Translations under genes and position numbers: made by a program
Assembly: GCA_905178155.1 (NCBI GenBank)
Contig: CAJINV010000002.1
Location: 10,148,146 to 10,212,145, forward strand
Reading direction: 5' to 3'
Source of the DNA: Amoebophrya sp. A120
Taxonomy: Eukaryota > Sar > Dinophyceae > Syndiniales > Amoebophryaceae
Length of the DNA: 64,000 nt
The notes under the pieces: model-generated
Told to the model about the DNA's origin: nothing
What the model saw: the letters and a program-made list of their open reading frames with translations, nothing else
Databases searched by the model: none
In this document: piece by piece, positions 1-10,475 of the stretch
Numbering within the stretch: position 1 is the stretch's first letter
Layout of the letters: the number at the start of each line of letters is the position of its first letter

Positions 1-200
1 CCATTATGGAAGCCGTTTGTCATGCTGTTTGGCCTAAAGGGGAGCTGTTTGCCATGCTGAACAACTAGACCCAGACGCCTCTGCCTAGGCTGGGTATCTG
101 GCCGCAGTGCCTTCTTGCAATACAAAGCGCATTTGTGTACACAAATCCAGCATCAGAAGTTCCGTTTTGATATGGGGAGGGGGGATTTTTCATTTTGATA
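1..200 (+). mobile_element. Introner element, family B, 5'-truncated by window edge
   Basis: This is the right part of a family-B introner inside the methyltransferase gene. It ends in the family-B terminal repeat (a GGGGAGGGGGG tract at about 174-187, then TTTTTCATTTTGATA). The following bases GAATC (201-205) would be its right TSD; the left copy lies before the window. The interior carries the TTTGTCATGC-type motif seen in other families. It matches the elements at 27358-27668 and 42821-43152. Confidence 0.8.
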
Positions 201-1957
201 GAATCCTCGCCATGTTCGCCGTGCAGGCCGGCGCGGCCAAGGTCTACGCGGTGGAGATGTTATCAAATGTAAAAATGTCTGGGTCTGGAAGAATGCAGCC
301 TGTCATGCTAAGTCTGCAACAAGCAAGAATCTGTGTTGCATGATTACCAAAAGTCGTCCAGTTTTGACCAAGTCGGGAAGGAGTTTCTCATGCAGGATAG
401 GCATGAGAGACATCGCACAGAATCTGTCATGCTAGGTCCTGCATTCCAGACCTCATGGGTCATGGAAAAGCTGCATGACAAACCGCTCACTCTTCCAGAC
501 CCAGACATTTTTACAATTGATAGATGTCGGATATCATCGAGATTGGAAAGGAGATAGTCGAGCTCAATTCAAGCAAAACCTATGAAGAGGGCGACTCGAG
601 GAACCAGTTTCAAGAAAGCGGGAATTATCGAATGCCGAGCGGTAGAAAAAGAAGGAGGAAGAAGGCGAAAAGCCAATACGACACAACATCATCACCCCTG
701 CACCACGATTATCGGTCGAAGATCGAGTTCTTCAAGTGCGATGCGCAGAAGCTACCGATCGATCGAAATTCCGTGGACATCATCATAAGCGAATGGATGG
801 GCTACCTGCTGCTGTACGAGAGCATGTGTGACGTGATTGTGAATTGCCGGGATCTGTACCTGAAGCCAGACGGCCTGATGTTTCCGGACCGGTGCTGCAT
901 CTACCTGGCCGGCTGCGACGACGCGAAAAAGTACCATGAGCAGGTCCAAAAGAAGTTCCCTTTGTCAGAAGCTTTGGAGAAAAATCAGCCAAGCCAAGCC
1001 AAGTTTATTTCTGACGACAAGAACAGTGCGAGACCGTTCACTGGACGAAAGGAAGGCGAAGTACATCAAGAATTTTCGAAGCTGCACCTTGAAGACCCCA
1101 CTCCCATCTCCTTTGCGCCTTTCACCTCCGAGCTGGTTTTCAAAAACGCGATCGTGGCGGAAGTGGAGCACCGGGAGCTGATTTCGACGCCCGCGCGAGT
1201 GTTCGACATCGATTTGCGGACGGTAACGGTGCCGGAGCTCGATTTCAAAACCGCCTTTGAACTGCAGGTCGTCGCTCCGACAAGCAGCAGCGAGCATGAC
1301 GAAAAGCACAAAACGCGCCACTTGCGCAGCTTTTGCGCCTGGTTCTCTTGCGGGTACAGCTGTTTGCCGAGGAAAATCGCAGAGGCAGAACCTTTCGCAG
1401 GGTCGAGTAGCAAAATAAAGGCGGGGAGCGGTAGAAAAGCGAAAAACGAAACGCGCGACATCATGCGCACGACGTCGGTTGTGGAGGAGGCGTTTTTGCA
1501 CGGCCCGATCTTCGACGACGAGGCTTTATTCGAAACGGATTTGGCCAACGTCGCGCTGCTCGGCGAGATCGAAACTGGTCTGGAGCAAGTGGAGGTGGAC
1601 CCACACGACGAAGCATCTAACAAACAGGATGCCGGGCCGGGTTCCGTTACTAGCAGGTCAACATCATCGTCCACCAAAGAGCCTCTCGTGCACCAGGAGA
1701 TACTTAACACATCGCCGCTCACACCGATGTCGCATTGGCGTCAGGTCTTGTTCTTCTTGGACCACGGACCCGCAAGGGCAAGCCTGGCCTTGCCGGAGAA
1801 GACCTTGATCAGGGGAAGTTTTTCTTTGCGGAAATTTTACGAGAACAACTACCGCGATCTGGTCATAGACATCGAGTATGAAGTTAGTGGCGTTGAGGTG
1901 GAGAAGTTAGAGGAGGATGTTGTTCGTAAGCGAAGTCAGCAGTTTTTTCTGCGATAA
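201..1957 (+). CDS. Protein arginine N-methyltransferase (PRMT1-like, 5' partial)
   Basis: A type I-like protein arginine methyltransferase, which transfers methyl from S-adenosylmethionine to arginines of nuclear or RNA-binding proteins. The visible exons are 201-260 and 528-1957; earlier exons lie outside the window. The first exon encodes ILAMFAV..GAAKVYAVE, the end of SAM motif I and post-I. The next exon has the double-E loop SEWMGYLLLYESM (about 787-825) and, near the C-terminus, SHWRQVLFFLDH (about 1727-1762), the equivalent of the family THW loop region. These features identify the family securely. Between them are low-complexity insertions (a basic RKRRRKK stretch, Ser-rich segments) that make it longer than typical PRMT1. 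The exons are separated by introner A1. Removing it with one GATGT copy joins VEM to SDIIEIG in frame, where the family continues. Which PRMT it is most like is uncertain. Confidence 0.88.
261..522 (+). mobile_element. Introner element A1 (262 bp) in PRMT gene
   Basis: It begins TATCAAATGTAAAAATGTCT and ends with the near-complement ACATTTTTACAATTGATA. It is flanked by 5-bp direct repeats GATGT (256-260 and 523-527). Excision with one repeat copy restores the methyltransferase frame. The body is the reverse-complement relative of element A8 (49927) and has the same orientation as A7 (49224). Confidence 0.92.
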
Positions 1958-4591
1958 AATGTTTTAGCGACTGGCCGTGGTCAATTCGACTAAGGATGAT
2001 CGATTATGGTCTGAGCGTGTATGGCAATCAAGCTCCTGCTCGTCAAGATGCAGAAAGCGCATCCTGTGTATACGAATGAATCGGAAAACAAAGAGGAGGC
2101 CAAACAGCTCGACCTCTTCAACATGACATTCGGGAGGTCGTATGGCGATGCCGTTGTGTTCGTATCTCTGACCCGTTTGACCTTCGTGACTGTTTACCGA
2201 CGTCGGCGAATGCACTTCTCTGGCGCAATTCCATGCCAGTACGAGCATGCTCGGTCCACCTTTTCCAGAAAAGGCGCCGCCGTGGATTGCCTTGGCGTCG
2301 GTGGAAATTTGCCTGCGGGCGCTCTGATTGCCCTGGCCCGGCGGGCCGGGTGGCGGAGCGAAGCCCTTGCGCTTTGGGATCCCCAGGCCGTTGCCCCGGA
2401 GTAGGCTGGCGCAGTTTCAGCCTTGCGCGGTAGGAAGAGACGGAGGCGGGCGAGGTCTTGGAATCGCTGCAAAAAGCGGCCACCGATGGGAGAGCGACCG
2501 CCGAGAACGCGCCCCAAAAAGAAGGCGGCCGGGCGCGGCGGCCCCAGGCACAGGGGGCGCGGTGGCCTGCTGTGGTCGTCGCGCCTGCCCGCGCGCTTGC
2601 ACTCATAGGTCCCGGGCGCATGAAAAGCATGCGGCTCGTTGTGGAGTGTTTGTTCTGCAGCCGTATGGCCACGCACTTCGCCGGCCGGGCCGGAGTAGGC
2701 GCTTCGTCCGGCGCCGGGCCCTATGGGGGCAGCGCGGGAAGGACCGAAGACGGCGGGCAGCGCCCGGCCCTTTCCGGAAGAAGAGCTTACCGGGCCTGAA
2801 AGCGGTAGCGCAGAGTATTCCGATGAAATTCGGGACACTGGGCGCGCGTATTTTCTGCGTTTCTCCCCTGCGGAAGCCTGGGGATGTCGCCCGCAATGCC
2901 TCGGGCAGCCACCCGTGGAGCGAGCTCGCAGGGGGCGCTCCGGGTGGCCCCGGCAACGAACGGACCGGGGCCAAAGCTGGAGAAAAGCGACGACCGCACA
3001 CGCAGGGCCCGACCGAGAGGGGAAGCGTTGCCCGGCGGGGCCGGGGGAAGGCAGGGAGGTGGGCCAGGGAAGCGGCCCAGCGGGCGCGCGACATTGTATC
3101 CAATGACCATGCCCGCGCCCTGCCCAAGTGGCGACGGCAGCAAGGGAGGGGGCCCAGGGCCGGGCGGGCTGCGACATTGCTCGCGGGCCATAAAGCAGCA
3201 AGCGGTAGGCAGAACAAGGCGCCGGCCGGCCAGGCAGGCGCGCGCCGCGAGTGCTTCGCGCCGGCAGATGCCCGCTTCGCGCGCTGGTCCATCTCGTACA
3301 AATGCCGCTGGGGCCGCACCCTTGCGGACGGGGCGCGCCGTCTGGCCTTCTCCCCCAAGGCCGCCCGCCGGCGATTTCCCAGCCACCAATGGCAAGCGGC
3401 CAGCGCTTTGGTGTGTCCTTTTTTTCTCCGGGGTGCCCCGCACAGTGCTGGCACGCGATGGCAGCATGGAGCGCGATTGCTACAGAAAGAAGGGCGCTCG
3501 CGGATAATGGCGGGCGCCGATTGGAGGCGCGGGAAGGCGGCCAGCCCCGCGGGCTGCGCGTAGCAGAGTAAAAGCCCCGGACGAGGTTCCCGCTCCCGCC
3601 ACTGCGCCGGAAAGAGCCGGCGCGTATTATGGGGCCCGCCCGCGCTGGGCTTGCGCCTGGGCCGGCCCCTCGGGCCGCGCGCGTGCCCCCCCGAAGCAAG
3701 GCCCGCGGGCGGAGTACTTCGCCCGCGTAACCTTCGCCCTCATCGGGACAGCCTTCGTCCTCATCCGGTCCGCCCGATGTTCCTCCAGCAATCCGAGATC
3801 CTGCTCGTGTTTCTTTGCTTTAGCCGACCAGAGGGACTTCTTCGATCGCGGCGAAAAGATCGCGATGAGCGCGAACCGCTGCGGCTAGGATACTTACGTC
3901 GACGCGGCGGCGTGGAAAAGAAGATGGTAGGGGAGATGGTGGAGGCGGCGGCGGCGGGGAAGGTGAACGGAAAAGAAAAGGCCGAGGCACTGCGCTGCGG
4001 CGCCGCAATCCACTTGGTCTGCTCGGCTCGCTTCCTCGCCGGCCGAGAAATGGCCCGCCTTTGAAAAGGTTGGCAAAATTGGTAAAGGGCGGACCCGGAG
4101 GCGGGGGAGGCCCCAGCTCTTCCGGGGGTTGCCCGCGCCCATTTCTTGCACGCAGCAGGCGGCCGCCCGCTCGGGCGCCGCCGCCCGATCCGCGCCCGCC
4201 CGGATATTCCCCTCCGGGGCGCCATGCCGCCGGCCGGAGGGGGGTTGGTGCTCTGCTCATGTGCCGCAGTGCGCCGCGACTACCATGGTGTGGGTGCCCG
4301 TGTGGTGCGCGGCTTAGCGCTTTACTTTGCTCTTTCCACATTGAGTGATCTGCGTGTCTCTCTGTTTGCAGGGTGGCGCGGCGGTTCAGCTTATCTGCGC
4401 GCAACATATAGTGGACGGGCGCCTCTTCCTGGGGGGCAAGTGTTCTAATTCGCGTTTCTTTTGCAGTGCTGCGTGTTTTTTTCGAAATGCCCCAGCAAGC
4501 GCATAGCCGAACATGAGCAGCGTACGGAGTTGATTGACGGTGCGCAGTTGCGTGTCGACTCGGTTCTTGTGCAGAAATAATAATATTGCCG
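1958..4591. other. Intergenic region with a GC-rich island (about 2250-4320)
   Basis: No supported gene. From about 2250 to 4320 the base composition is strikingly GC-rich compared with the neighbours, with sharp edges. Long open frames exist in several frames on both strands at once. That is the expected by-product of few A/T-rich stop codons, not evidence of coding. I recognise no protein family, no terminal repeats and no RNA gene. A smaller GC-rich block of similar look lies at about 33060-34050. Confidence 0.6.
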
Positions 4592-6007
4592 ATGTCGCAG
4601 TTCTCCCACTTTCGTGCGACTCTGAGACATGGCGTCAATCGTTTGGACAAGCTTGCGGACGGGTTGTCCATCGTTGCTCCTTGCTGGGCAATCAGTTCTG
4701 TTGCCTTTGCTGGTTTGTACTTGAAGCGAAAGCGAGACGTGGTTCTTCAGGGGCATTTGCTGCTTGCTGAGCACTCGAGCAGCAGCGATCCCGAACAGAC
4801 TTTCACGGGATTCGGATCTGCAGAAGATAGGCCTTCATTGCTGCCCTTCTGGTCACAAATTCTCACAGGACCTTATCCCCGCTTCGCAACTCTAACCGAC
4901 GGCGCGGGCGCGCGCACGGGTGTCTGGACGTTCAGCAATGGAGTCCGACTGTTTGCCGAAGAGAGCATCCGAGTCGCGAATGAGGATCCCGGCAAAAGAG
5001 GAAAAGGAGAGGAGCGTGGCAGTCTGAATGCGGAAAACGCAACATCTACTTCATACCCTCGCGACTCTCGACTGCTTGCGATTCGCAGGACATCGGACGC
5101 CGAATGGAATACCCGCGGAACCACTTTCTGGGGATCTCGTTTTGGCTTTTTTCTGAGAAACGAATTGCTTCCAGAATCACTCTTACCGAAGACGCCAGCA
5201 GCCTTTTTGGTTGCGGACTGGAAAGTAAAAAAAGTGGAAAGTAGAACTACGGAGAGCACGGCGGTACCGTCGGGACAGCAGCATGCGAGAGATGAGTCTT
5301 CTACAGCTGTTTCTACAGCTCCACTCACCTCGAGTTCTAAGTTGGCGCTTCTCTGCTCTTCCCTCGCAGTGGGAGCCATGGCATTCGCGTGGGGCTCAGT
5401 GCTGCGGGATGCGTGGGCGCGACGGCAGGCGTTGCTGTTCGTAAAGGAGTATCTGCGGAAGACAAACGTGATACAGGAGATAGCACCTCCGTTGACCAAA
5501 AGCAATCTCGGCAAAAATCTAGCTTCTACTTTTGGTCACACTCCCCCCGGTGCTGTTGGAGCCTCAACATCCCTCGGTGCTGGCGCACCATCTGGAGCAG
5601 CGCTTAATTCAAGGTCACGCGTGTCAGCAAGGTCGAGGTTTCTTCCGCTCGACTTTGCCGAGGAAATGGGGAAGAGAAATTACGACCAAGGATCGAACTT
5701 TTCTTCGTCCCTTTTTTCCACTCGGAAAGCGGCGGATTTAGCAAGCGGAATGTTGTCGAGAAAAGCTGCTGTTGCTGGTGGCGCACCAGTTCCGACGTCA
5801 CACCAGGAAGATGCAGATGGCGCAAGTGATAAATTCCAACTTATACTCGAGTCGGGAAGCTTGCAGAAGGATCGCATTCAGGCCGTGTTTAGAATAAAGC
5901 TAGCAGGAGCTACAACTACTCGCAGGAGCCACTTTTACCGGTGCGCCGCCTGGCGGCACCCGTTCGACCAACAATGGATGGTGACCGAGGGAAAACTTGT
6001 CCTGTGA
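4592..6007 (+). CDS. Membrane protein, possibly Coa1/Tim21-like
   Basis: A single-exon frame of 471 codons from ATG 4592; the open frame extends two codons upstream without an ATG. There are two hydrophobic segments, near residues 26-45 (LSIVAPCWAISSVAFAGLYL) and about 250-271 (LALLCSSLAVGAMAFAWGSV). The second is followed by RRQALLFVKEYLRKTNVIQEI and, at the very C-terminus, a predicted beta-rich stretch ending WMVTEGKLVL. One TM, then an A..FVK..N..V.E-like helix, then a small alpha/beta tail resembles the Coa1/Tim21 group of mitochondrial inner-membrane proteins. The match is weak and the middle is a Ser/Ala-rich insertion, so treat this as a hypothesis. The gene starts just after the GC-rich island, and no introner interrupts it. 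Confidence 0.6.
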   Translation: MSQFSHFRATLRHGVNRLDKLADGLSIVAPCWAISSVAFAGLYLKRKRDVVLQGHLLLAEHSSSSDPEQTFTGFGSAEDRPSLLPFWSQILTGPYPRFATLTDGAGARTGVWTFSNGVRLFAEESIRVANEDPGKRGKGEERGSLNAENATSTSYPRDSRLLAIRRTSDAEWNTRGTTFWGSRFGFFLRNELLPESLLPKTPAAFLVADWKVKKVESRTTESTAVPSGQQHARDESSTAVSTAPLTSSSKLALLCSSLAVGAMAFAWGSVLRDAWARRQALLFVKEYLRKTNVIQEIAPPLTKSNLGKNLASTFGHTPPGAVGASTSLGAGAPSGAALNSRSRVSARSRFLPLDFAEEMGKRNYDQGSNFSSSLFSTRKAADLASGMLSRKAAVAGGAPVPTSHQEDADGASDKFQLILESGSLQKDRIQAVFRIKLAGATTTRRSHFYRCAAWRHPFDQQWMVTEGKLVL

Positions 6008-6562
6008 CCGATATTTTTGGTGATAAGAAAAAGACACAACATGATCATGTGACTATTCATCTCACTCTTCGCCTTTTCTGTTTTATTTTGTCACACACAG
6101 CACAACGAGCGTTGCCTCTAGTCGTCGACTGGAGATGGTTCTACTTCTGCAATTTCTGTAAGGTCGTTCTGTTTTATCGGTGTCGTCGTCGTTCAACTGT
6201 TCAATCGTGAAGATAGCTTTGGTTTCTTAATAAGAAGTCGTGCGTTGGACTCTGCTTTCACAAATTCGGGGATGGCGCATCGTACAGAATGTCGTTTTGA
6301 ATGCTGTGTCCTGCTTGTTGGTTTTCGCGCTATAATAAGCACCAACGTTTCTCCTGTTCGCTTGTTTATCGTTCGTCAGGCTTTACTTCCTCTCCCGGCA
6401 AGCATTCCCCTCGTTCCTGCGTAGTAACAAGATTTCCTTCTGCCAACCAACCATTATGTCATCCCATCAAAAGAGTTGCTGGTAATTCGACTTGGCTGGG
6501 TTTCATCACATCCTCTGAATCATATCACAGCTCAGAACGGCCTACAGACCTTAGTATTTCGA
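6008..6562. other. Intergenic, nothing recognised
   Basis: Mixed pyrimidine-rich sequence between two + strand genes. No credible coding region, repeat or RNA gene seen. Confidence 0.5.
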
Positions 6563-7530
6563 ATGGGCGCCCAGTGCTGCTGCGAGGGTCGAGGAAACAA
6601 ATCTTTCCGCAGCGATTCTTTCTTTTCCGCCGCTCCGACCGCTGGCGCGGAGTCTGCGCACCAGGGTTTTAACGCGCAGCAAACCATAGTGCCAGCGAAT
6701 GAGGCAAGAACGCAGAAAAACCAGGACCGAAAACAAGCGGTTCTCGCCGAGCAACAGGTGGTCGCTCCGCGCGGCTTGAAACACCAGGCGACCCTCCCGG
6801 TCACGGGGAAAAAGGGAAGCAAGGGAACGTCGTCTTTCAGAGTAGACAAAGCAACGACGTCCGCGCAGACACCGAGCCCGAACGCCTCCATGTGGCCGCA
6901 ACAATACGAGTCGGGAAGGGCGACTGCGCCAGTTTCCACGATGTCTTCGCAGAACTTCATCACTCAGAAAGGAGGAAAGATCAGTAGCATGATGACCGCC
7001 GGCGTCGACGTTCCTAACCGCAGAGATTTCGGCGAGACACAGTTTATGGTTGCCGACATGGCGATGCACGAGCCGGAATTGGCTAAGCAATGGGGCGTGG
7101 CCGGGGAACAGACGATAAGGTTTATGCACCCCTCGATGTACACCACGATGGGGGCAACGAAACGAAACTTCCTATCAACTGTAAAAATGTCTGGGCCTGG
7201 AAGATTCTGACACTTGTCATGCACGTTTTGCATGAGCCATGATGTCTGTGATGCGTACCCTAGCAATACAGATTTTTTGAGGGCTTTTTGATGCGTATTC
7301 CGCATGACAAATGCCTCCTCAGCGTAGCAAAAATTGCTTTTCCTTTCCTTTGGTACTCATGCAATACAAATTTTTTTGGAATCCAAATGCAGCATGACAA
7401 GTTGCAATCTTCCAGACCCAGACACTTTTACATTTGATACTTCCCGGGCGAGGACAACGCTAGGCTTCCGGCCGGAGAGTCCCGAGGGCAAGTAGAACTC
7501 GATAATTTTGCTGGCGGACAGAAACAGTAG
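6563..7530 (+). CDS. Unknown protein with N-terminal MGAQCCC acylation-type signal
   Basis: Two exons, 6563-7172 and 7445-7530, separated by introner A2; the summed length encodes 231 residues. I chose ATG 6563 over the upstream ATG at 6476 because it gives MGAQCCCEG. Gly2 followed by a Cys cluster is typical of N-myristoylated and palmitoylated membrane-attached proteins in protists. The middle is low-complexity. A more ordered part (about residues 140-205) contains DVPNRRDFGETQF and HEPELAKQWGVAGEQTIRF. Without splicing, the frame would stop inside the introner at about 7210. Splicing with the CTTCC duplication gives NFPGEDNARLPAGESRG and a stop at 7528-7530. Family not recognised. Confidence 0.65.
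7173..7439 (+). mobile_element. Introner element A2 (267 bp)
   Basis: It begins TATCAACTGTAAAAATGTCT and ends GACACTTTTACATTTGATA, with flanking 5-bp repeats CTTCC (7168-7172, 7440-7444). No AG dinucleotide lies at its right border, so a GT-AG splice at this edge is not available. The body is closely related, in the same orientation, to A4 (43219). Confidence 0.92.
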
Positions 7531-8015
7531 ATGAGTGAAATTGTGAACAGATAAGTTCTTCTTGTCGCGCAACGCCCTTTCATCTTTCTACTTTATCTTC
7601 TTCTTCGGCAGTTTGAGAACGAAAGACTCGACAAGCAGAGTTCTCTATATTCATATGCTCTTTCTTGGGGTTCACCATGGGACGAGCAGCGATAGTGTTC
7701 TGATCTTCACAAGCAACAAGCACTTCTCACTTGGGCAAGGCTTTAGAGAGATTCCAAAGTAGAGATGGGAGTGATGAAAGATGCGGGTGCAACAATTGAA
7801 TCTGAATGGGTGATAGTCCGACGATTCTGTACGGTCTTTTTGCGTTGTTATGCGATAAAAGACGTGTCTCGTACTACCCGTTTTTACTAGCAAGTGTTGC
7901 AACGGTCCCGCAGCCTTGTTTCTGCTTAGAGGGTATAGTGGCACTTCAACTCCACCGTAAGTAACTCGGTGCAAAAGAAGGCCTTTCCTTGTCGAACAAA
8001 AAAGCAGAAGAAAAA
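7531..8015. other. Intergenic, nothing recognised
   Basis: Spacer before the histone-fold gene. No supported feature. Confidence 0.5.
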
Positions 8016-9383
8016 ATGACTCACATCGTCAATGGCACCCGGTTTCCCCTGTGGGAGGTTCCGGGGCTGTGGGACCCAAGCGAGGACCAGGTGCCGCGGA
8101 AGAAGTTTTTCTCCCCTTTCGACGGGCAGTGCGCGGTCACATACAAGATCGACCCAGCTGAGGTGGACGCAGAGTTGCGACGGATCGAACTGCTGAAGCA
8201 GAAGGAAAAGAGCGCCGCTGTGGCTACCTCCGAGAAGAAAAACAAGGAGTTTCTGAAGTTGCAGAGGGTCGAAGCGGAAAAGCAGGCGAAACGCGACGCG
8301 AGCTCGTCGCTCCTGGCTTCCGCGGTTGGGGCGGCTAATACCGGTGGAGCAGAGGGAGGAGATGGTGAGCACGATGAAAACAAGATGGATCTTTCAGGTG
8401 CGACACCATCTGCTACTGCGGGTTTGCTTTCCGAGAGCGGGAATAGCAAGCCTATGAAAACCGCAGGAGCATCATCTTCATCATCCAAAGCAGGCACAGC
8501 GACAAAGATGAACAAAATGAAATCCGCCTCTACTTCCGAAAAAGTCCTCGACAAGAACCCTGCATCGCCATCAACGGTAGCCATGAAAGCCGCGAAAAAG
8601 CGGAAGCTAGAGAATCAAGCGATTACCGCTGGGAGGAAAAGTGACTCGAAGATGCCCGCGGCCACATTGCTGCCGTTCGTACCCGAGCAGCAGGGGCCGA
8701 TGATTGCAGACGCGGGGACAGCATCAAAGAAGAAGAACTCTTCCTCTACGTCGGCGGCACTGGCATCGCCGATGATCATGTCAAATCCGGACGAAAATGA
8801 AAATGATCCCGAACATGTTCTTGAGAACGACGATCTTGCAATGCAGAGCCCGGTGCTTAGCAAAGAAAAACCTGGTACTGTGGACAAGCATCCACTGAAA
8901 TTGAAGATGCGAACGAAGAACACGTCCATGATGAACGGTTTCGCCAACGCGGAGCCGCAGTCGCCCAGCGCCGTGAAGATTAACCCGAACGTGAATCTGC
9001 TGAAGAACAAGGCGCAGTTTGTCAAGCGGCGCGACCCCTGGGCGGAGAAGCGGTTTTGCGTGCCCACGGCGTGCTTCAAGCGGATGCTGAAAAACTCCAT
9101 TCTGAAGGAGACGAAAAACACCAAACTGTACAAGCTGAATTTGGAGGCCGTTCTGATGCTGCAGGAGGCGGGAGAGAGGTTTCTAACCGGTGTGATGGAG
9201 GACTGCAACGTGTGCGCGAAACACGGAAAGCGGAAGACGGTCATGTCCCGGGACCTCATGCTCACCATGCGGATTCGCGGACAGTTTGGTTGGGCCGCCA
9301 ACAAAGACGTGAATCGCACCTACGGGAAGGATCAAGGTACTTATACACATACTAAGATCTTCAGATCCTACTTTTCGGAGTAG
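8016..9383 (+). CDS. Histone H3-fold protein with about 350-residue N-terminal extension (CenH3 candidate)
   Basis: 455 codons from ATG 8016, single exon. The C-terminal part, about residues 350-425, is a histone H3 fold. It has an alpha-1-like FKRMLKNSILKET, the alpha-2 signature VLMLQEAGERFLTGVMEDCN, CAKHGKRKTVM and RDLMLTMRIRG. These align with the H3 elements for MALQEA, LFEDTN, CAIHAKRVTIM and ARRIRG. The segment between alpha-1 and the MLQEA motif is three residues longer than in canonical H3, a feature shared in kind with CENP-A-type histones, which have a longer loop 1. The N-terminal part is lysine- and serine-rich, disordered and unlike an H3 tail: no ARTKQTARKS-type start and no recognisable K4/K9/K27 context. 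A conserved-looking N-terminus (VNGTRFPLWEVPGLWDPSED) suggests another interaction module. Either a centromeric H3 or a chromatin protein that has captured the fold. Confidence 0.85.
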   Translation: MTHIVNGTRFPLWEVPGLWDPSEDQVPRKKFFSPFDGQCAVTYKIDPAEVDAELRRIELLKQKEKSAAVATSEKKNKEFLKLQRVEAEKQAKRDASSSLLASAVGAANTGGAEGGDGEHDENKMDLSGATPSATAGLLSESGNSKPMKTAGASSSSSKAGTATKMNKMKSASTSEKVLDKNPASPSTVAMKAAKKRKLENQAITAGRKSDSKMPAATLLPFVPEQQGPMIADAGTASKKKNSSSTSAALASPMIMSNPDENENDPEHVLENDDLAMQSPVLSKEKPGTVDKHPLKLKMRTKNTSMMNGFANAEPQSPSAVKINPNVNLLKNKAQFVKRRDPWAEKRFCVPTACFKRMLKNSILKETKNTKLYKLNLEAVLMLQEAGERFLTGVMEDCNVCAKHGKRKTVMSRDLMLTMRIRGQFGWAANKDVNRTYGKDQGTYTHTKIFRSYFSE

Positions 9384-9497
9384 ATAATTTTCTACGATTC
9401 TGTGCGGAAAAAAGTAGGACTTCAGTAGAGAACACTTTATTGCGATAAACAAGACATTCCGAGACACATAAAATCTATCACTCACAAAACAGCGAAC

Positions 9498-10475
9498 ATG
9501 TTCCTGAAGCCCCCGTCCGCGTCGCAACCCCCGAAGGGGAACGTCGCGCAACTACAGGAACAGGATGTATTTGGCGCTGTCACGAGTTCCACGTCCGTTG
9601 GGCAACAAGGGTTGACCGGTCTTTTCGACTTCAACGTGACCCCCGGCATGACTGCGGGTGCGACTCCGGGCGCGACCCCTGGCATGGAGTCCGCTGGCGG
9701 TCGCGGTACTAGCACTGGTGCTGTTGTAGTTCTTGATAGCGATCAGGAGCGGGCGGTCACGCCGGCGGGATTGAACAACGTGAAGAGGCAGGACATGATC
9801 AGCGGCACTGAGGTGAACCTGATGTTGAATCACCCTCCAGCTGTGATAAAGACTTCCTCATCCAGGACGAATCACATGCAGAGTAATACGATGCAGTCCA
9901 GCCCTTTCCAAGTAGACCAAAGCAGCGCAGTTATGGCCGCACCGAGACCTGTGCGTGGACCGCGTCAACATCTACCTGAATCGTCCGTCGAAATCTTCAA
10001 TTCGACGGAAAACTTCTTGCAAAATTTGAAATCCTCCAACTCCGGAACCTCAACTTCGGCCGCTTTAGATAAAAACAAGACGAACAAGCATGCGACCTAC
10101 CATTCGTCCTCGTCTGCCTCTGCTGCCTCGGCGTCGGGTTCTGCCTCGGCGGGTGCCGCTGCGCTGCACCGAGGACGCCAGCACTCCGGGGGCGGGTCGA
10201 GCAACACTAATAATGTGGACCTCGAGGGGGATTTCGTGGGTTCTCTGGGTGCACCAGACGGGGGGAGCAAAAGAGGTAGCGACATCGGTTTCAAAAACGG
10301 ATTGAGCCGAAGTAAACCGCAGCCGTCGTTCCTCGATACGCTGAACAGGCAGGAAAGCGGGTTCAGTACGAGCGAGACACCGAGAAGTCTGTCGCAGATC
10401 TCGGCTATTGACGAAAATGAGAAGTACGAACAAGATGGAAACCTGGACGACGTGGAGTCGCCGAGTTTCCGGTAG
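9498..10475 (+). CDS. Unknown low-complexity protein
   Basis: 325 codons from ATG 9498, starting only 114 bases after the histone-fold gene ends. It is rich in Ser, Ala, Gly, Asn and Thr; it has TPGMTAGATPGATPGM (about residues 48-63) and a Ser/Ala tract near residues 200-225. No domain, signal peptide or membrane segment is visible. Continuous reading and an absence of introners support a real gene, but no function can be assigned. The short distance leaves open that it belongs with the previous gene in one transcription unit. Confidence 0.55.
   Translation: MFLKPPSASQPPKGNVAQLQEQDVFGAVTSSTSVGQQGLTGLFDFNVTPGMTAGATPGATPGMESAGGRGTSTGAVVVLDSDQERAVTPAGLNNVKRQDMISGTEVNLMLNHPPAVIKTSSSRTNHMQSNTMQSSPFQVDQSSAVMAAPRPVRGPRQHLPESSVEIFNSTENFLQNLKSSNSGTSTSAALDKNKTNKHATYHSSSSASAASASGSASAGAAALHRGRQHSGGGSSNTNNVDLEGDFVGSLGAPDGGSKRGSDIGFKNGLSRSKPQPSFLDTLNRQESGFSTSETPRSLSQISAIDENEKYEQDGNLDDVESPSFR

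Noticed and set aside
261-522. Reading introner A1 as coding, or as an intron from GTAAAA to a terminal AG
   Set aside because: The GT-AG reading would also be in frame here, but the same site is impossible in A2, which lacks an AG at its right border; the TSD rule fits all copies.
1066-1722. Minus-strand open frames opposite the methyltransferase
   Set aside because: Shadow of a conserved coding sequence on the + strand; no own family.
2194-3699. 501-codon open frame on the minus strand and several others in the 2.2-4.3 kb island
   Set aside because: They coexist in overlapping frames on both strands in very GC-rich DNA, are Arg/Pro/Gly/Ala-rich without family motifs, and lack conserved structure.
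7989-8015. Upstream TTG as start of the histone-fold gene
   Set aside because: Nuclear eukaryotic genes normally use ATG; ATG 8016 is the first.
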